A stretch of 64,000 bases of DNA from RECO01 sp050485385 (GTDB lineage Bacteria > Pseudomonadota > Alphaproteobacteria > Geminicoccales > Geminicoccaceae). The position numbers and the translations under genes are program-made. The stretch lies in the NCBI GenBank assembly GCA_050485385.1, contig JBJHBG010000003.1, positions 1 through 64,000 of the forward strand, in the 5' to 3' direction. The notes beneath the pieces were generated by a model, which was given only the letters and a program-made list of their open reading frames with translations, had not been told where the DNA came from and did no database searches. This document shows positions 43,943 through 53,395 of this stretch, piece by piece (the first letter of the stretch is position 1; each line of letters opens with the position of its first letter).

Positions 43943-45382
43943 TCAGACGGGTCGGATGTAGGCGGTCTTGACCGTCGTGTAGAACTCGGCGGCGTAGCGG
44001 CCCTGCTCGCGCGGTCCGTAGGAGCTGCCCTTCCGGCCGCCGAACGGCACGTGGTAGTCCACGCCGGCGGTCGGCAGGTTCACCATGACCATGCCCGCCT
44101 GGGCATGACGCTGGTAGTGCTCCGCGTACTTCAACGAGGTGGTGCAGATGCCCGCCGAAAGGCCGAAGTCGGTGTCGTTGGCGACGGCGAGCGCCTCCTC
44201 GTAGTCCTTCACGCGGATCACCGACGCAACCGGTCCGAAGATTTCCTCGCGGTTGATCCGCATGGTGTTCGCGGTCTCGGTGAAGAGCGCCGGCTGCAGG
44301 AAGTAGCCCTCGGTCTCACGGTTCAGCCGCTCGCCACCCCAGGCGAGCTTGGCGCCCTCGTCCGCGCCGACCCGGATGTAGTCGAGATCCTGGGTGAGTT
44401 GCGCCTCGTCGACCACCGGGCCGATGTGGGTGCCGGCCTTGAGCGCGTGGTCGACGACGAGGCCTTTCAGCGTCTCCTGCACCTTGGCGACGAAGCGGTC
44501 GTGGACGTCCTGCGTCACGATCAGGCGCGACGACGCGGTGCAGCGCTGGCCGGTCGAGAAGTACGCACCCTGCACGGCGCAGTCGACGGCCACGTCCAGA
44601 TCGGCGTCGTCGAGCACGATCAGGGGGTTCTTGCCGCCCATCTCGAGCTGCACCTTGGCCAGCCTACCGGCGCACGTGGCGGCCACGTGCCGGCCGGTGG
44701 CGACGGAGCCGGTGAAGCTCACCGCGGCGATCTTCGGGTGCTTCAAGATGGCCTCGCCGACCACCGAGCCCCGGCCCATCACGAGGTTCAGCACCCCCTT
44801 GGGCAGGCCGGCGCCGTCGAGGATGTCGACCAGCGCCCAGGCCGAGGCGGGCACGAGGTCGGCCGGCTTGAAGACCACGCAATTGCCGTGCGCCAAGGCC
44901 GGTGCGATCTTCCAGGCGGGGATGGCGATCGGGAAGTTCCAGGGCGTGATCAACCCGACGATGCCGACCGGCTCGCGGGTGATCTCGACGCCGACGCCGG
45001 GCCGCACCGAAGCGACCTTCTCCCCGGTCTGCCGCAGGGCCTCGCCGGCGAAGAACTTGAAGACTTGGCCCGCACGCGCCGCCTCGCCGATGCCCTCGGC
45101 GCGGGTCTTGCCCTCCTCGCGCGCGAGGAGTTCGCCCAGTTCCTCCTTGCGCGCCAGGATCTCGCCGGCGGCGGCATCGAGGACGTCGAAGCGCTGCTGC
45201 GGCGTCGACTGGCTCCAACTCACGAACGCCGCTTCGGCGGCGGCCACCGCGTCGTCGACGTCCTTGGCGGTGCCGCGGCCGTACTCGCCGATCACGTCGG
45301 CGAGGTCAGAGGGGTTGCGGTTCGGCGCGTAGCTTTCGGCCTTGTGCCACTCGCCGCCGATGAAGAGCCCGTGTTTCGACAT
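43943..45382 (-). CDS. NAD(P)-dependent aldehyde dehydrogenase (2-oxoglutarate semialdehyde type)
   Basis: 479 residues, ATG complement 45380-45382. ALDH motifs: TPWNFPIAIPAWKIAPAL, FTGSVATGRHVA, LEMGGKNPLIV (general-base Glu) and FSTGQRCTASSRL (catalytic Cys), then NREEIFGPVASV. GQRCTASSR and the LPTAGVDYHVPFGGRKGSSYG end are typical of 2,5-dioxopentanoate dehydrogenases, the last step of pentonate and hexarate breakdown. That would fit the IlvD/Edd dehydratase upstream in the window, though the two are 30 kb apart. Confidence 0.9.
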   Translation of the reverse strand: MSKHGLFIGGEWHKAESYAPNRNPSDLADVIGEYGRGTAKDVDDAVAAAEAAFVSWSQSTPQQRFDVLDAAAGEILARKEELGELLAREEGKTRAEGIGEAARAGQVFKFFAGEALRQTGEKVASVRPGVGVEITREPVGIVGLITPWNFPIAIPAWKIAPALAHGNCVVFKPADLVPASAWALVDILDGAGLPKGVLNLVMGRGSVVGEAILKHPKIAAVSFTGSVATGRHVAATCAGRLAKVQLEMGGKNPLIVLDDADLDVAVDCAVQGAYFSTGQRCTASSRLIVTQDVHDRFVAKVQETLKGLVVDHALKAGTHIGPVVDEAQLTQDLDYIRVGADEGAKLAWGGERLNRETEGYFLQPALFTETANTMRINREEIFGPVASVIRVKDYEEALAVANDTDFGLSAGICTTSLKYAEHYQRHAQAGMVMVNLPTAGVDYHVPFGGRKGSSYGPREQGRYAAEFYTTVKTAYIRPV

Positions 45383-45451
45383 GTCGATCCTCCCGAAGTC
45401 GACAAGGGCCATAGCGGCGGGCGGCGCAGGCCGCAACCGTGCCGGCGCAAC

Positions 45452-46479
45452 TCAGCCGCGACCGGCCCCCTGCCCCTGCCCGTTGTCGCCGTGCCCGGTG
45501 CCGCCGTAGTTGCCACCGCCGGGGCTGTTGCCGCTGGCGTTGCCGTTGCCACCCGCGTTGCCGCTGGCGTTGCCGTTGCCACCCGCGTTGCCGTTGCCGC
45601 CCGCGTTGGCGTTGCCGCCCGCGTTGCCGTTGCCACCCGCGTTGCCGTTGCCGCCGGCACGATCGCCGCTACCGGAGTCATTGCCACCGCCGGCACTAGC
45701 GTCGCCACCAGCGCTCCCACCCTCGCCAACGTTCCCCGCATCGCTGCCACCTGCGTTGCCCGAAGTGCCGCCACCGGTGTCACCGCTTGCGCCCGTGCCG
45801 CCACCGCCGCTGCCGCCTTCAGCCGTCTCGCTATCGTCGCCAGCGTTCCCGGTGTCGCTCCCGTCCGAACTGCCCGCGTCGGCGTCGCCTTGCCCGGCGT
45901 CATCGCCGCTCCCGTCCGTCGCTTCGACACCAGCGTCGTTGCCCGACGCGCCCGAACCGGCGTCGGTATCGCCGTTGGACGGGCTTCCGTCCACGGTCCC
46001 ATCGGCCTCGCCGTGCTCGGGGAACGCAAGGTCCGCGTCGGCGTCGTCCGTCGCAACTCCGCCGCCTGCGAGCGGCCCGCCAGCCGGCGCGGATGCGGCA
46101 GGCGCGGTGCCACCATCGGCCGAGGTCGACGCCGGCCCGATGGCCGCTGTCGTCGTCGCTGCACCGACCAGGCCGGAGCCCTCGCCACCGCCACCCTGGC
46201 CGCGGCACTACTGCCGGTGGCTGCGTTGCCGGCTGCCGCAGCAGGACCGGCGCCGGGCGCGACGTCGGCGAGGCTCGTCATGGGCGCGAAGCTGGCGATG
46301 CCCGCCGCGGGGGCGATGTCGGCGAGCATGGCCAGTCGAGCCAGACAGGTCTCGGACCAGGACGACGGTTGCGTGGGATCGCAGGCGTCCTGCACCGCGA
46401 CGACGTCGGGGTGTGAGGCGATCGAGCACCCTGCAAGCCAAAACAAAACAAGTATAAACAAAGAATACAAAAGAAACAC
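45452..46479 (-). pseudogene. Gly/Asn-repeat lipoprotein gene with apparent frameshift
   Basis: One frame encodes a lipoprotein signal (start GTG 46479 or TTG 46470; YSLFILVLFWLAGC) and an ordered stretch with DACDPTQPSSWSETCLARLAML, then AAGNAATGSSAAA. Near 46200 this frame turns Arg/Pro-rich, while the next frame becomes GQGGGGEGSGLVGAATTTA and continues as an acidic Ala/Gly/Asp region and a GGNGNA repeat tail to 45452. A -1 shift (one missing base) would join them into about 342 residues. It could be a real pseudogene, a sequencing error or phase variation. The composition switch is seen directly; the joined product is inferred. Confidence 0.55.
45527..45658 (-). repeat. Tandem repeats of 30 and 18 bases encoding GGNGNA units
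   Basis: Two identical 30-base units (45527-45556 and 45557-45586) followed by four 18-base units (to 45658) that differ at a few positions. All are multiples of 3, so unit number changes keep the frame. They code for the Gly/Asn tail of the frameshifted lipoprotein. Likely made by replication slippage. Confidence 0.85.
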
Positions 46480-46654
46480 TCCGCTGTGGCGCCGCTTCGA
46501 AGGCGCCGGTCGACCCGCTTTGCACGCAAGGGGCTAGCCGTCCCTTGTGCGCTTTCGGCGTCGAGCGGAGGGCGTCGTTTCTCGGTACGGTTGCGCTATA
46601 GCGGAAACGTTCTGCTTTTTTGGTTGAGACGATCGGCGAAAACCGCGCGCGCGA

Positions 46655-47872
46655 TCAGCCGCGCGGCCGATTTCCGCCACGCACCGGCACCCCCGTTTCG
46701 CGATGGCAGATCTGCGCCAAACGCGCGACGCCCTCGCGGATGGTGGCCGCGTCCGGCAGCGCGTAGCAGAGCCGCATGGACGACCGTGCCGCCGCCGCGT
46801 CGGTCGACCACTCGATGCCCGGATTGAAGGCCACACCCTCGGCCAGTGCGGCCGCCTCCAGCACCTTGGTATCGACCTCCGGCGGCAGCCTCACCCAGAG
46901 GAAGATGCCGCCGACCGGGCGGGCGAACTCCGCCGCGGCACCGAACTCCTCGGCCAGCGCCTCCATCAGCACCTCGCTCTTCGCCGCCAAGCGCCCCTTC
47001 AACTCCTTGACGTGCGGCTCGAAGCGGCGGGCGAAGTAGTCGGCGACGACCATCTGTTCGAGCGCGGGCGTCCCGGCGTCGGTCTTGAGAGCGAGCAGGC
47101 GGGAGAGCACCGCCCAGGGCGCGTTGACGTAGCCGAGGCGCAAGGCCGGCGCGAGCGACTTCGAGAACGAGCCGATGTGAATCACGTCCTCGCCGCCGGG
47201 CAGCCCCCGGAGTGCGCGTGGCCAATCGCCCTCCCACACCAGATCGGCGTAGCATTCGTCCTCGAAGATCGGGACGCCGAAGCGCCGCGTCACCGCCAGC
47301 AGTTCCAGGCGTCGGGCCTCGGGCATCACGGTCGCGGTGGGATTTTGCAGGGTCGGCACGGTGTAGACGTACTTCGGCCGCACGCCTCGGTCGGCGAGCC
47401 CTCGCAGTTCCGCTTCCAAACGATCCACCACGAGGCCGTCGCCGTCCAACGGTATGCCGATCACGCGCACGCCCTTGCGCGCCAAGCGCGTCAGCATGCC
47501 GCCATAGGTGAGCTGCTCGACGATGACCGTGTCGCCCGGCTCCAGCATCAGTTCGTTGACGAGGTCGAGCGCCTGCAACGAGCCCGAGGTAATCAGGACA
47601 TCGTCCGCTGCCGCGGCGATGCCGCGCTGATCTTGGAGCTTCGCGGCCACGAACCGCCGCAGACCCAGATGCCCGAGCGGGCCGCTGTCCAGACCGTAGG
47701 TGGCGAGCAGGTGGCCTTGCTCGGCGATGACGCGAGCGGCCGTCTCGGCCAGGGCGTCGACCGGCACGGCTGCGGGATCGTTGTGGCCGCCGACGAAGTT
47801 GTAGGTTGGAAAGCCGCCGAACCGGGCCGCCGCGGGCGGGGTCGTCGGTGCGAACAGCGCTTCCAAGTTCAT
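46655..47872 (-). CDS. PLP-dependent aminotransferase (2-aminoadipate/MocR-like class I)
   Basis: 405 residues, ATG complement 47870-47872, GGGAGG upstream. YGLDSGPLGHLGLRRFVAAKL, TSGSLQALDLV, PTLQNPTATVMPEARR and the PLP lysine in SFSKSLAPALRLGYV place it in the LysN/AraR-like fold-type-I group. No N-terminal GntR domain, so it is an enzyme, not a MocR regulator. Substrate unknown. Divergent from the GGDEF/EAL gene. Confidence 0.92.
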   Translation of the reverse strand: MNLEALFAPTTPPAAARFGGFPTYNFVGGHNDPAAVPVDALAETAARVIAEQGHLLATYGLDSGPLGHLGLRRFVAAKLQDQRGIAAAADDVLITSGSLQALDLVNELMLEPGDTVIVEQLTYGGMLTRLARKGVRVIGIPLDGDGLVVDRLEAELRGLADRGVRPKYVYTVPTLQNPTATVMPEARRLELLAVTRRFGVPIFEDECYADLVWEGDWPRALRGLPGGEDVIHIGSFSKSLAPALRLGYVNAPWAVLSRLLALKTDAGTPALEQMVVADYFARRFEPHVKELKGRLAAKSEVLMEALAEEFGAAAEFARPVGGIFLWVRLPPEVDTKVLEAAALAEGVAFNPGIEWSTDAAAARSSMRLCYALPDAATIREGVARLAQICHRETGVPVRGGNRPRG

Positions 47873-48029
47873 CGGGGCCTCCCTCTCGTCCTCGTCACGC
47901 ATCGATGTGATCGTGCTACCCCGGTTTTGCCGGGCTCGGACGGGGCTGTCACCCGTCCGTCGTTAACCCTTCCTCGAGACCGCCGTGGTCCAATGGCGTG
48001 CAGCCGTTCGATCGGAGCCTGCGTCGTCC

Positions 48030-50036
48030 ATGGCCAGTTCCCCCGCCGTCGCCCGTACGGCCCCGCGCCGCATCGCACTGACGTCGATCATGGCGCTCGC
48101 TCTGGTTGCGTCGTTGGCGGTGGCAACGTTCATGGTGAAGGACCACATCACCGAACGCCAGCGGGTCTACGACGAAGTCCAGGCCACCGTGCAGGATCTG
48201 CGCGCCCTGGTTCACCGCACGGCGCTGCTCGCGGCACGGCGCCTTCGCGAGAACCCCGACGACCGTAACGCCTATGTCGACCACCAACTGTTCGCCGAAC
48301 TGCACGAGATCGCACGAGTCCACATGGCGTTGAGCGACGGTCCGCTGGTGGCACGGCTGCCGGCCAGCGCTCGAGGCGCCTACGGTGCCGCGCCGCGCTT
48401 CGTCGATCGCGCCATCGCGGCGCAGATCCGCACCCTTGCCGACATCGCCGACGTCGTCGACCTCGACGAGGCGGCCGTGCATCGCGCCATCGACGACGCC
48501 ACGGGTTCCCTGGTCTACGCACTCGACCGTCTGGTCCGCACCTACCGCAGTGCCGAGCGCGCCGAGATGGCATGGCTGCGGCGGCTGGAGGGATGGCTGA
48601 TCGCCGCCACCTTGGCGCTGCTGCTCGTCGAACTGGTCTTCGTGTTCCGTCCGATGGCCCGTCGCGTCCGGGCGGCGTTCGACGAACTCATCGAGGTCTA
48701 CGAGGCGCTGCATCGGCAAAGCCTGCGAGACGATCTGACGGGCATGGCGAACCGCAAGGCGCTGATGCATCGCCTGGAAGCGCCGTTGCGAGATCCGCAT
48801 GGCCTGCTCCACATCGACCTCGACCACTTCAAGACGGTCAACGATACCCTGGGCTATGCTGCCGGCGATCGGGTGCTGATCGCGGCGGCGCGGGCGATCG
48901 AGGGTGTCGTCGGCCGTCGGGACCTCGTCGTCCGCCTCGAAGGCGACGCCTTCACCGTTCTCACGCCGGAAGCGTCGACGAAGGTCGCGGCGGAGGCTCT
49001 CGGCCGCCGTCTGATCGACGCGATCGACGCCGGCTGCCCTTCGGCAGCAGCCCGGCTCGGCCTCTCGGCCAGCGTTGGCGCCGCCTTGTTCAGGGCGAAC
49101 GATCCCGACCCCACACGGCTGGTGGTCGATGCCGATCTCGCCTTGCGCCATGCCAAGGCGGAAGGTCGGCGCCGTGCCTGCGTATTCGAGCCCGGGATGC
49201 GAGCGTCGATGGAGGAGCGCCGGCGGGTCGGCCTGGGTTTCCGGCGGGCGCTGGCGCGCGAGGAAATCGGCCTCTACTATCAGCCGCAGATCGACCTCGC
49301 GAGCGGCGAGGTGATCGGGCTCGAGGCGCTGGCCCGCTGGTTCCGGCCGGGCGGCGAGGTCCTCGGTGCCGACCGCTTCATCCCGCACATCGAAGACGGC
49401 CCGCTGATCGTCGAGCTGGGCGCACGCACGCTGGAGATCGCGCTCGAGTTGCAGCGGAGGCTGCGCGGGCGCGGGCTCGCGGCGGGCCCCGTGGCCATCA
49501 ACGTGGCCGACCTCCAGCTTCGCCAGCCCGACTTCACGGCCACCCTCCTCACCCGCCTGCGCGAGACCGGGCTCGGGCCCGAGGCGATCGCCGTGGAGGT
49601 CGTCGAGCGGGCCCTGGTGGCGCCCGGCCGCACGCCGATCGCCAAGCAGCTCGAGTTGCTGGCGGCGAGCGGGATCGCGGTCGAACTCGACGACTTCGGC
49701 ACCGGCCATGCGTCCTTGACCCATCTCAAGACCTTTCCGGTCAGTCGCATCAAGATCGACCGTTCGTTCGTCGCCGGTATCGGCCGTGACCGGGGTGACG
49801 AGACCATCGTGCGCGCCACCATCGACATCGCCCGTTCGATGCGGCTGCGGGTCGTGGCCGAGGGCATCGAGACCGAGGCCCAGCGCCGCTTCCTCGTGAC
49901 CCACGGCTGCCGCGAGGGACAAGGCTACCTGATCGCCCCGCCGCTGCCCGAGGCCCGTCTCGTCGACTGGCTCGAAGCCCGCAGGGCCGCACGCCAACAG
50001 CGCCCCGCCCCCCGGCTGGTCGCCTCGGACGGGTGA
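48030..50036 (+). CDS. Membrane GGDEF-EAL protein, degenerate GGDEF, intact EAL
   Basis: 668 residues. Membrane helices at about 14-36 and 190-212 enclose a helical periplasmic sensor. The GGDEF domain (about 235-385) has SLRDDLTGMANRKAL and the metal Asp in HIDLDHFKTVNDTLGY, but the signature reads RLEGDAF, which should abolish diguanylate cyclase activity. The EAL domain (about 400-655) keeps IGLEALARW, ELDDFGTGHASL, KIDRSF, VAEGIET and QGYLIAPPLP. It is therefore a likely c-di-GMP phosphodiesterase with a regulatory GGDEF domain. Confidence 0.92.
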   Translation: MASSPAVARTAPRRIALTSIMALALVASLAVATFMVKDHITERQRVYDEVQATVQDLRALVHRTALLAARRLRENPDDRNAYVDHQLFAELHEIARVHMALSDGPLVARLPASARGAYGAAPRFVDRAIAAQIRTLADIADVVDLDEAAVHRAIDDATGSLVYALDRLVRTYRSAERAEMAWLRRLEGWLIAATLALLLVELVFVFRPMARRVRAAFDELIEVYEALHRQSLRDDLTGMANRKALMHRLEAPLRDPHGLLHIDLDHFKTVNDTLGYAAGDRVLIAAARAIEGVVGRRDLVVRLEGDAFTVLTPEASTKVAAEALGRRLIDAIDAGCPSAAARLGLSASVGAALFRANDPDPTRLVVDADLALRHAKAEGRRRACVFEPGMRASMEERRRVGLGFRRALAREEIGLYYQPQIDLASGEVIGLEALARWFRPGGEVLGADRFIPHIEDGPLIVELGARTLEIALELQRRLRGRGLAAGPVAINVADLQLRQPDFTATLLTRLRETGLGPEAIAVEVVERALVAPGRTPIAKQLELLAASGIAVELDDFGTGHASLTHLKTFPVSRIKIDRSFVAGIGRDRGDETIVRATIDIARSMRLRVVAEGIETEAQRRFLVTHGCREGQGYLIAPPLPEARLVDWLEARRAARQQRPAPRLVASDG

Positions 50037-50041
50037 AGGCA

Positions 50042-50109
50042 AAGGGGGCCTCGACGGGTCCCCCTTGCCCCCCGTTCTCGGGGGTTGCAGGGGGCCAAAA
50101 GCCCCCTGC
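50042..50109. terminator. Stem-loop cluster between convergent genes
   Basis: Several G/C-run hairpins in the gap: 50042-50048 with 50060-50066 (7 bp), a CCCCC/GGGGG pair near 50068-50084, and 50087-50095 with 50101-50109 (9 bp, loop CAAAA). They lie between the EAL gene stop and the end of the minus-strand SDR, so they can terminate both. Confidence 0.65.
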
Positions 50110-50132
50110 TCCTGGCCGCCCGCATCCCGGCG

Positions 50133-50894
50133 CTAGAGCTGCACGCCGCGCGTCAGGGCGCCGTCGATCACGAGGTTGGTGCCGGTCGTGAAGGAGGAGG
50201 CGCGGCTCGACAGGAAAACGACGCCGTTCGCGATCTCCTCGGCGGTCGCCATGCGGCCCGTGGGGTTGAGGTCGAGCGCCTGCTTGAAGAGGTCCTGGTT
50301 GTTCTGCTCGATCCACTGCCAGATGCCGCCCTCGAAATAGGTATTGCCGGGCGAGACGCTGTTGGCGCGGATCATCTTGGGCGCCAGCCGGTAGGCGAGG
50401 CCCTGGGCGTAGTGCACGAGGGCCGCCTTGAAGGCGCCGTAGGCGGGGCCGGTGAAGTCGATCTCGCGGCCGGAAACGCTGGCGACGACGGTGATCGCCC
50501 CTTGCGTCGACCGCTCGAGCCAGGGCATCGCGGCGTTCACCGCGCGGACGGTGTGCATCATGTCCGTCTCGAAGCCCTTCTGCCACGCCTCCTCGCTGTC
50601 GTCGACGGCGAGCGCCGAGACGTTGGCCACCAGCACGTCGACACCGCCGAACGACTCGGCCGCCGCCTGCACCCACGCCTCGAGCGCCGCCTTGTCGGCG
50701 ACGTCGACCGTCCGGCCGAACGCGCGCACGCCCTTCGCTTCCAGGCTCTTCACCGCGGTGTCGATCCCGTCCTGGCTGCGCGCGCAGATCGCAACGTCGG
50801 CCCCCTCGGCGGCGAACGCCTCGGCCGAGGCCCGGCCGATGCCCTTGCTGCCGCCCGTGATCAGCACCTTCGCCCCCTTCAGGCCCAGGTCCAT
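50133..50894 (-). CDS. SDR-family oxidoreductase
   Basis: 253 residues, ATG complement 50892-50894 after GGGAGA. Classical motifs: VLITGGSKGIGRA, VANVS (NNAG position is altered), VASVSGREIDFTG (catalytic Ser) and YGAFKAAL (Tyr/Lys), with a C-terminal TGTNLVIDGALTRG. Likely an acyl or hydroxy-acid dehydrogenase; substrate unknown. 31 bases downstream of the formamidase gene, so probably co-transcribed. Confidence 0.9.
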   Translation of the reverse strand: MDLGLKGAKVLITGGSKGIGRASAEAFAAEGADVAICARSQDGIDTAVKSLEAKGVRAFGRTVDVADKAALEAWVQAAAESFGGVDVLVANVSALAVDDSEEAWQKGFETDMMHTVRAVNAAMPWLERSTQGAITVVASVSGREIDFTGPAYGAFKAALVHYAQGLAYRLAPKMIRANSVSPGNTYFEGGIWQWIEQNNQDLFKQALDLNPTGRMATAEEIANGVVFLSSRASSFTTGTNLVIDGALTRGVQL

Positions 50895-50925
50895 GACGCA
50901 TTCTCCCTTGGTTCGTGGCCGCGGA

Positions 50926-51912
50926 TCAGCCGAGATACGCCTTCGCCATCGACGCGCCGAGCGTGTATTTCGGGTCGACCATGTTGCCGACGCGCATGCG
51001 GCCCGCCTGCGTGCAGAGGAAATAGGCCTCGCTCTCCTCGAAGCCGTAGTCGCTCTGGAGCCAGCGGACGAGGTCGCGATAGGCCATGCGGGCGGCGTCC
51101 TCCATCGGCCGGGCGCTGCCGACGCTCATGATGAAGTCGGCCGTCTCCAGCCGCACGCCGGGGATCGACCAGCCCTTGATGAGATCGACCTGGAGCGTGA
51201 CGGTCGCCGCCATCTCGACGGCCACGCCGCACAGCTCGCCGTCGCCCTGCCGTGCGTGGCAGTCGCCGACGTAGAGATAGGCGCCCTCGTGCTGCACGGG
51301 GAAATAGACGACGGCGCCCGGCGCCACGTCCGGCAGGTCCATGTTGCCGCCCCAATAGTCGGGCTGCAGCGACGTGACCGCCTCGATCTCCGGGCTGACG
51401 CCGAGCGTGCCGATGAAGGGCTCGTAGGGCAGCATGATCCGGTCGCTGAAGCGCACGCCCTCGGTCGTCACGTCCATCTTCTTCACCCGCTCGGGCAGCG
51501 GCGGGTTCAACAGCGCGGTGGTGCCGGTGGCGACGAGGCCACCGAACTCGGTGATCAGCGCGGTGGTGCCGACCGGCTGCGGCCCGCGCGGCAGCACCGA
51601 GCGGATGTAGACGGCCAGCACGTCGCCCTTCGCCGCCCCCCGGACGTGGACCGGGCCGCATTGCGGGTTGACGAAGGGCATGTTCAAGACCTCGGAGGGG
51701 ACGTCCTGTTCGCTCGTCAGCTTGCCCTCGAAGGCATCCACGGTCTCGGCGACCACCACGTCGCCCGGCTCGACGTCCAGCACGGGGTCGGCATAGGGCC
51801 CGTAGACGTAGCGAAAGGCCCCCTGCTTCGCCTCGGTGAGCTGGTGCTCCCGGCCGGCCTTGCCCCGGGCCACGCCCTTCCGGCCCATGTACGACGATGC
51901 GATCCAGTCCAT
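50926..51912 (-). CDS. Acetamidase/formamidase family protein
   Basis: 328 residues from the ATG complement 51910-51912, AAGGGA upstream. Motifs: GPYADPVLDVEPGDVVVAET, NPQCGPVHVRGAAKGDVLAVYI, GNMDLPDVAPGAVVYFPVQHEGAYLYVGDCHARQGDGE. Metal-dependent hydrolysis of formamide, acetamide or similar amides. Probably one transcript with the following SDR. Confidence 0.92.
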   Translation of the reverse strand: MDWIASSYMGRKGVARGKAGREHQLTEAKQGAFRYVYGPYADPVLDVEPGDVVVAETVDAFEGKLTSEQDVPSEVLNMPFVNPQCGPVHVRGAAKGDVLAVYIRSVLPRGPQPVGTTALITEFGGLVATGTTALLNPPLPERVKKMDVTTEGVRFSDRIMLPYEPFIGTLGVSPEIEAVTSLQPDYWGGNMDLPDVAPGAVVYFPVQHEGAYLYVGDCHARQGDGELCGVAVEMAATVTLQVDLIKGWSIPGVRLETADFIMSVGSARPMEDAARMAYRDLVRWLQSDYGFEESEAYFLCTQAGRMRVGNMVDPKYTLGASMAKAYLG

Positions 51913-52295
51913 GCCCGTCCCTTTCCGTTCCCGTCGGATCGCGGGAGGTGACCGGGTTTGGCAGTCCTCGTCAACTCGGCGCTCGCCGTCGTGACGCCCC
52001 GCCATGGCGGCGATGATCGAGCCACGCGCTGGCGCGGCGCCGACGGACCGATCGGCCCGATGCCGAAACCGCGACGCACCGAGCAGATCAGGCCCGCTAA
52101 GCCGAATGGGTCGGGTCGCCCCAGGCTCGGTTCGCCAGCGGTCACGTACTCGATGGTCCGAAATCTCGGGGGCAGGCCGCAGGCGGCGCGTGCGCGCCGG
52201 ACCTTTTGCCGGATGGCGAGGGGGTGGGTGACGGGTCCAAGCAGGGGGCGGCACGTCGCTTGCGGGCGGCCGGTACGGATCGGGAGAGACCGACG
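51913..52295. other. Divergent intergenic region
   Basis: About 380 bases between the formamidase (minus) and the cytochrome c-like gene (plus). No gene was recognised; open frames here are Arg/Pro-rich. Promoters for both neighbours must lie here, but no clear -35/-10 pair stands out. Confidence 0.5.
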
Positions 52296-52796
52296 ATGAC
52301 GACGAGGTGGCGCCGCGCCTGTCTGGGTGCGGCCTTCTTGGGCCTGACCGCGCTCGTGCCGGCCGCGGCCGACGAGTTCGCGAGGCGTCAGCCGGTCGAA
52401 CTGCCCGCCGACGCCGAGGCCGTCTTTCGCGCCCAGATGCTCACCCACGTCGTCAGCCTCAACGACATCCTGAAGGCTCTCGCTGCCGGCGACTACGAAG
52501 AGGCCGCCCGGGTGGTCGACGGCGGCATGGGCATCGCCCGCGGTGCCGGTGCCGACCTCACCGGCGCCGCCGCACCCGGCGGCCCGGCCGGCCCCGGCCT
52601 CGGCTACGGCCGCTACATGCCGGAACGGTTCCTCGAACTCGGCGGCCGGTTCCACGCGGCTGCCAACGACTTCGCCGACCTCGCCCGCGCCCTGCCGGCC
52701 GAGCCCAGCGCGGCGGAGCACCAAGCCCTGCTCGGCGCGCTCGCCGACGTCACCACCCAGTGCGCCGCTTGCCACGACTCGTTCGTCGTGCGCTGA
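52296..52796 (+). CDS. Class II cytochrome c-like protein
   Basis: 166 residues with a signal peptide (MTTRWRRACLGAAFLGLTA to PAAADE). The haem motif CAACH is at residues 156-160, next to the C terminus, as in class II cytochromes (c', c556). A Met in FRAQMLTHV near residue 47 could be the sixth ligand, favouring c556. Four-helix bundle expected. ATG at 52296 after GGGAGAG. Periplasmic electron carrier or ligand-binding role. Confidence 0.85.
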   Translation: MTTRWRRACLGAAFLGLTALVPAAADEFARRQPVELPADAEAVFRAQMLTHVVSLNDILKALAAGDYEEAARVVDGGMGIARGAGADLTGAAAPGGPAGPGLGYGRYMPERFLELGGRFHAAANDFADLARALPAEPSAAEHQALLGALADVTTQCAACHDSFVVR

Positions 52797-52811
52797 GCCT
52801 GGCGACGGGTC

Positions 52812-53240
52812 TCACTCGCGATTGGCCTTGGCCGCCTCGAGGTCGGCCAGGATCTCGGCCTCGCGGCGGCCGATCCGATCCAGGATCGCCACGAGCGCCG
52901 GCTCGTCCGCCGCCGCCGTCCGCGCCTTGGCACAGGCCTCGCCCACCCGCCGCTCGCCGTCGATCATGCCGGGCAAGAGGCTGGCGTCGCCGGTCAGCGC
53001 CGAGCGGACGTAGACGATGCCCTGGGTGAGCGTGCCGACCACCGTCCCGCCATCGCCCCGCTCGCCGGCCGGCAGCACGGCTTCCAGTTCGGTGAGCGAG
53101 CGGTTCTTGCTCTTCAGCGCGTGGCCGAAGAGGGCCTTCAGCGCATCGTCGTCTGCGCTCGCCATCGCCTGTTCGTAGCCCTTCGCCGCATCGGTCAAGC
53201 GGTCGCGCAGCGCGACCAGTTGGTCGTTCGTGTCCGTCAT
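52812..53240 (-). CDS. DUF2383 / PA2169-family four-helix protein
   Basis: 142 residues, all-helical, ATG complement 53238-53240. Features QLVALRDRLTDAAKGYEQAM, LFGHALKSKNRSLTELEAVL and GERRVGEACAKAR match the DUF2383 ferritin-like group linked to stress. No metal ligand pattern was firmly identified. It converges on the cytochrome gene. Confidence 0.7.
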   Translation of the reverse strand: MTDTNDQLVALRDRLTDAAKGYEQAMASADDDALKALFGHALKSKNRSLTELEAVLPAGERGDGGTVVGTLTQGIVYVRSALTGDASLLPGMIDGERRVGEACAKARTAAADEPALVAILDRIGRREAEILADLEAAKANRE

Positions 53241-53341
53241 CGTCCTGCTCCCATCCGGCCCGCCCCCTCGGCGCGGCTGCGACGAATACGGTGGGACGCC
53301 GCGCTCCGTTCCCGCCGACCTGCCATGCACCCCGAACGGCA

Positions 53342-53373
53342 ACCGGCGCCGGCCAAGGGGGGCCGGCGCCGGT
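53342..53373 (-). terminator. Strong stem-loop after the PhnA-like gene
   Basis: A perfect 13-bp stem (53342-53354 with 53361-53373) around AAGGGG, 22 bases downstream of the membrane protein stop on the minus strand and before the DUF2383 gene. No U-tract. Confidence 0.65.
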
Positions 53374-53395
53374 CCTGCTGAGCACGAGGCCAGGG

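Noticed and set aside
45527..45658. CRISPR-like regular repeats
   Set aside because: Repeats are directly adjacent with no spacers, are in frame and encode GGNGNA units.
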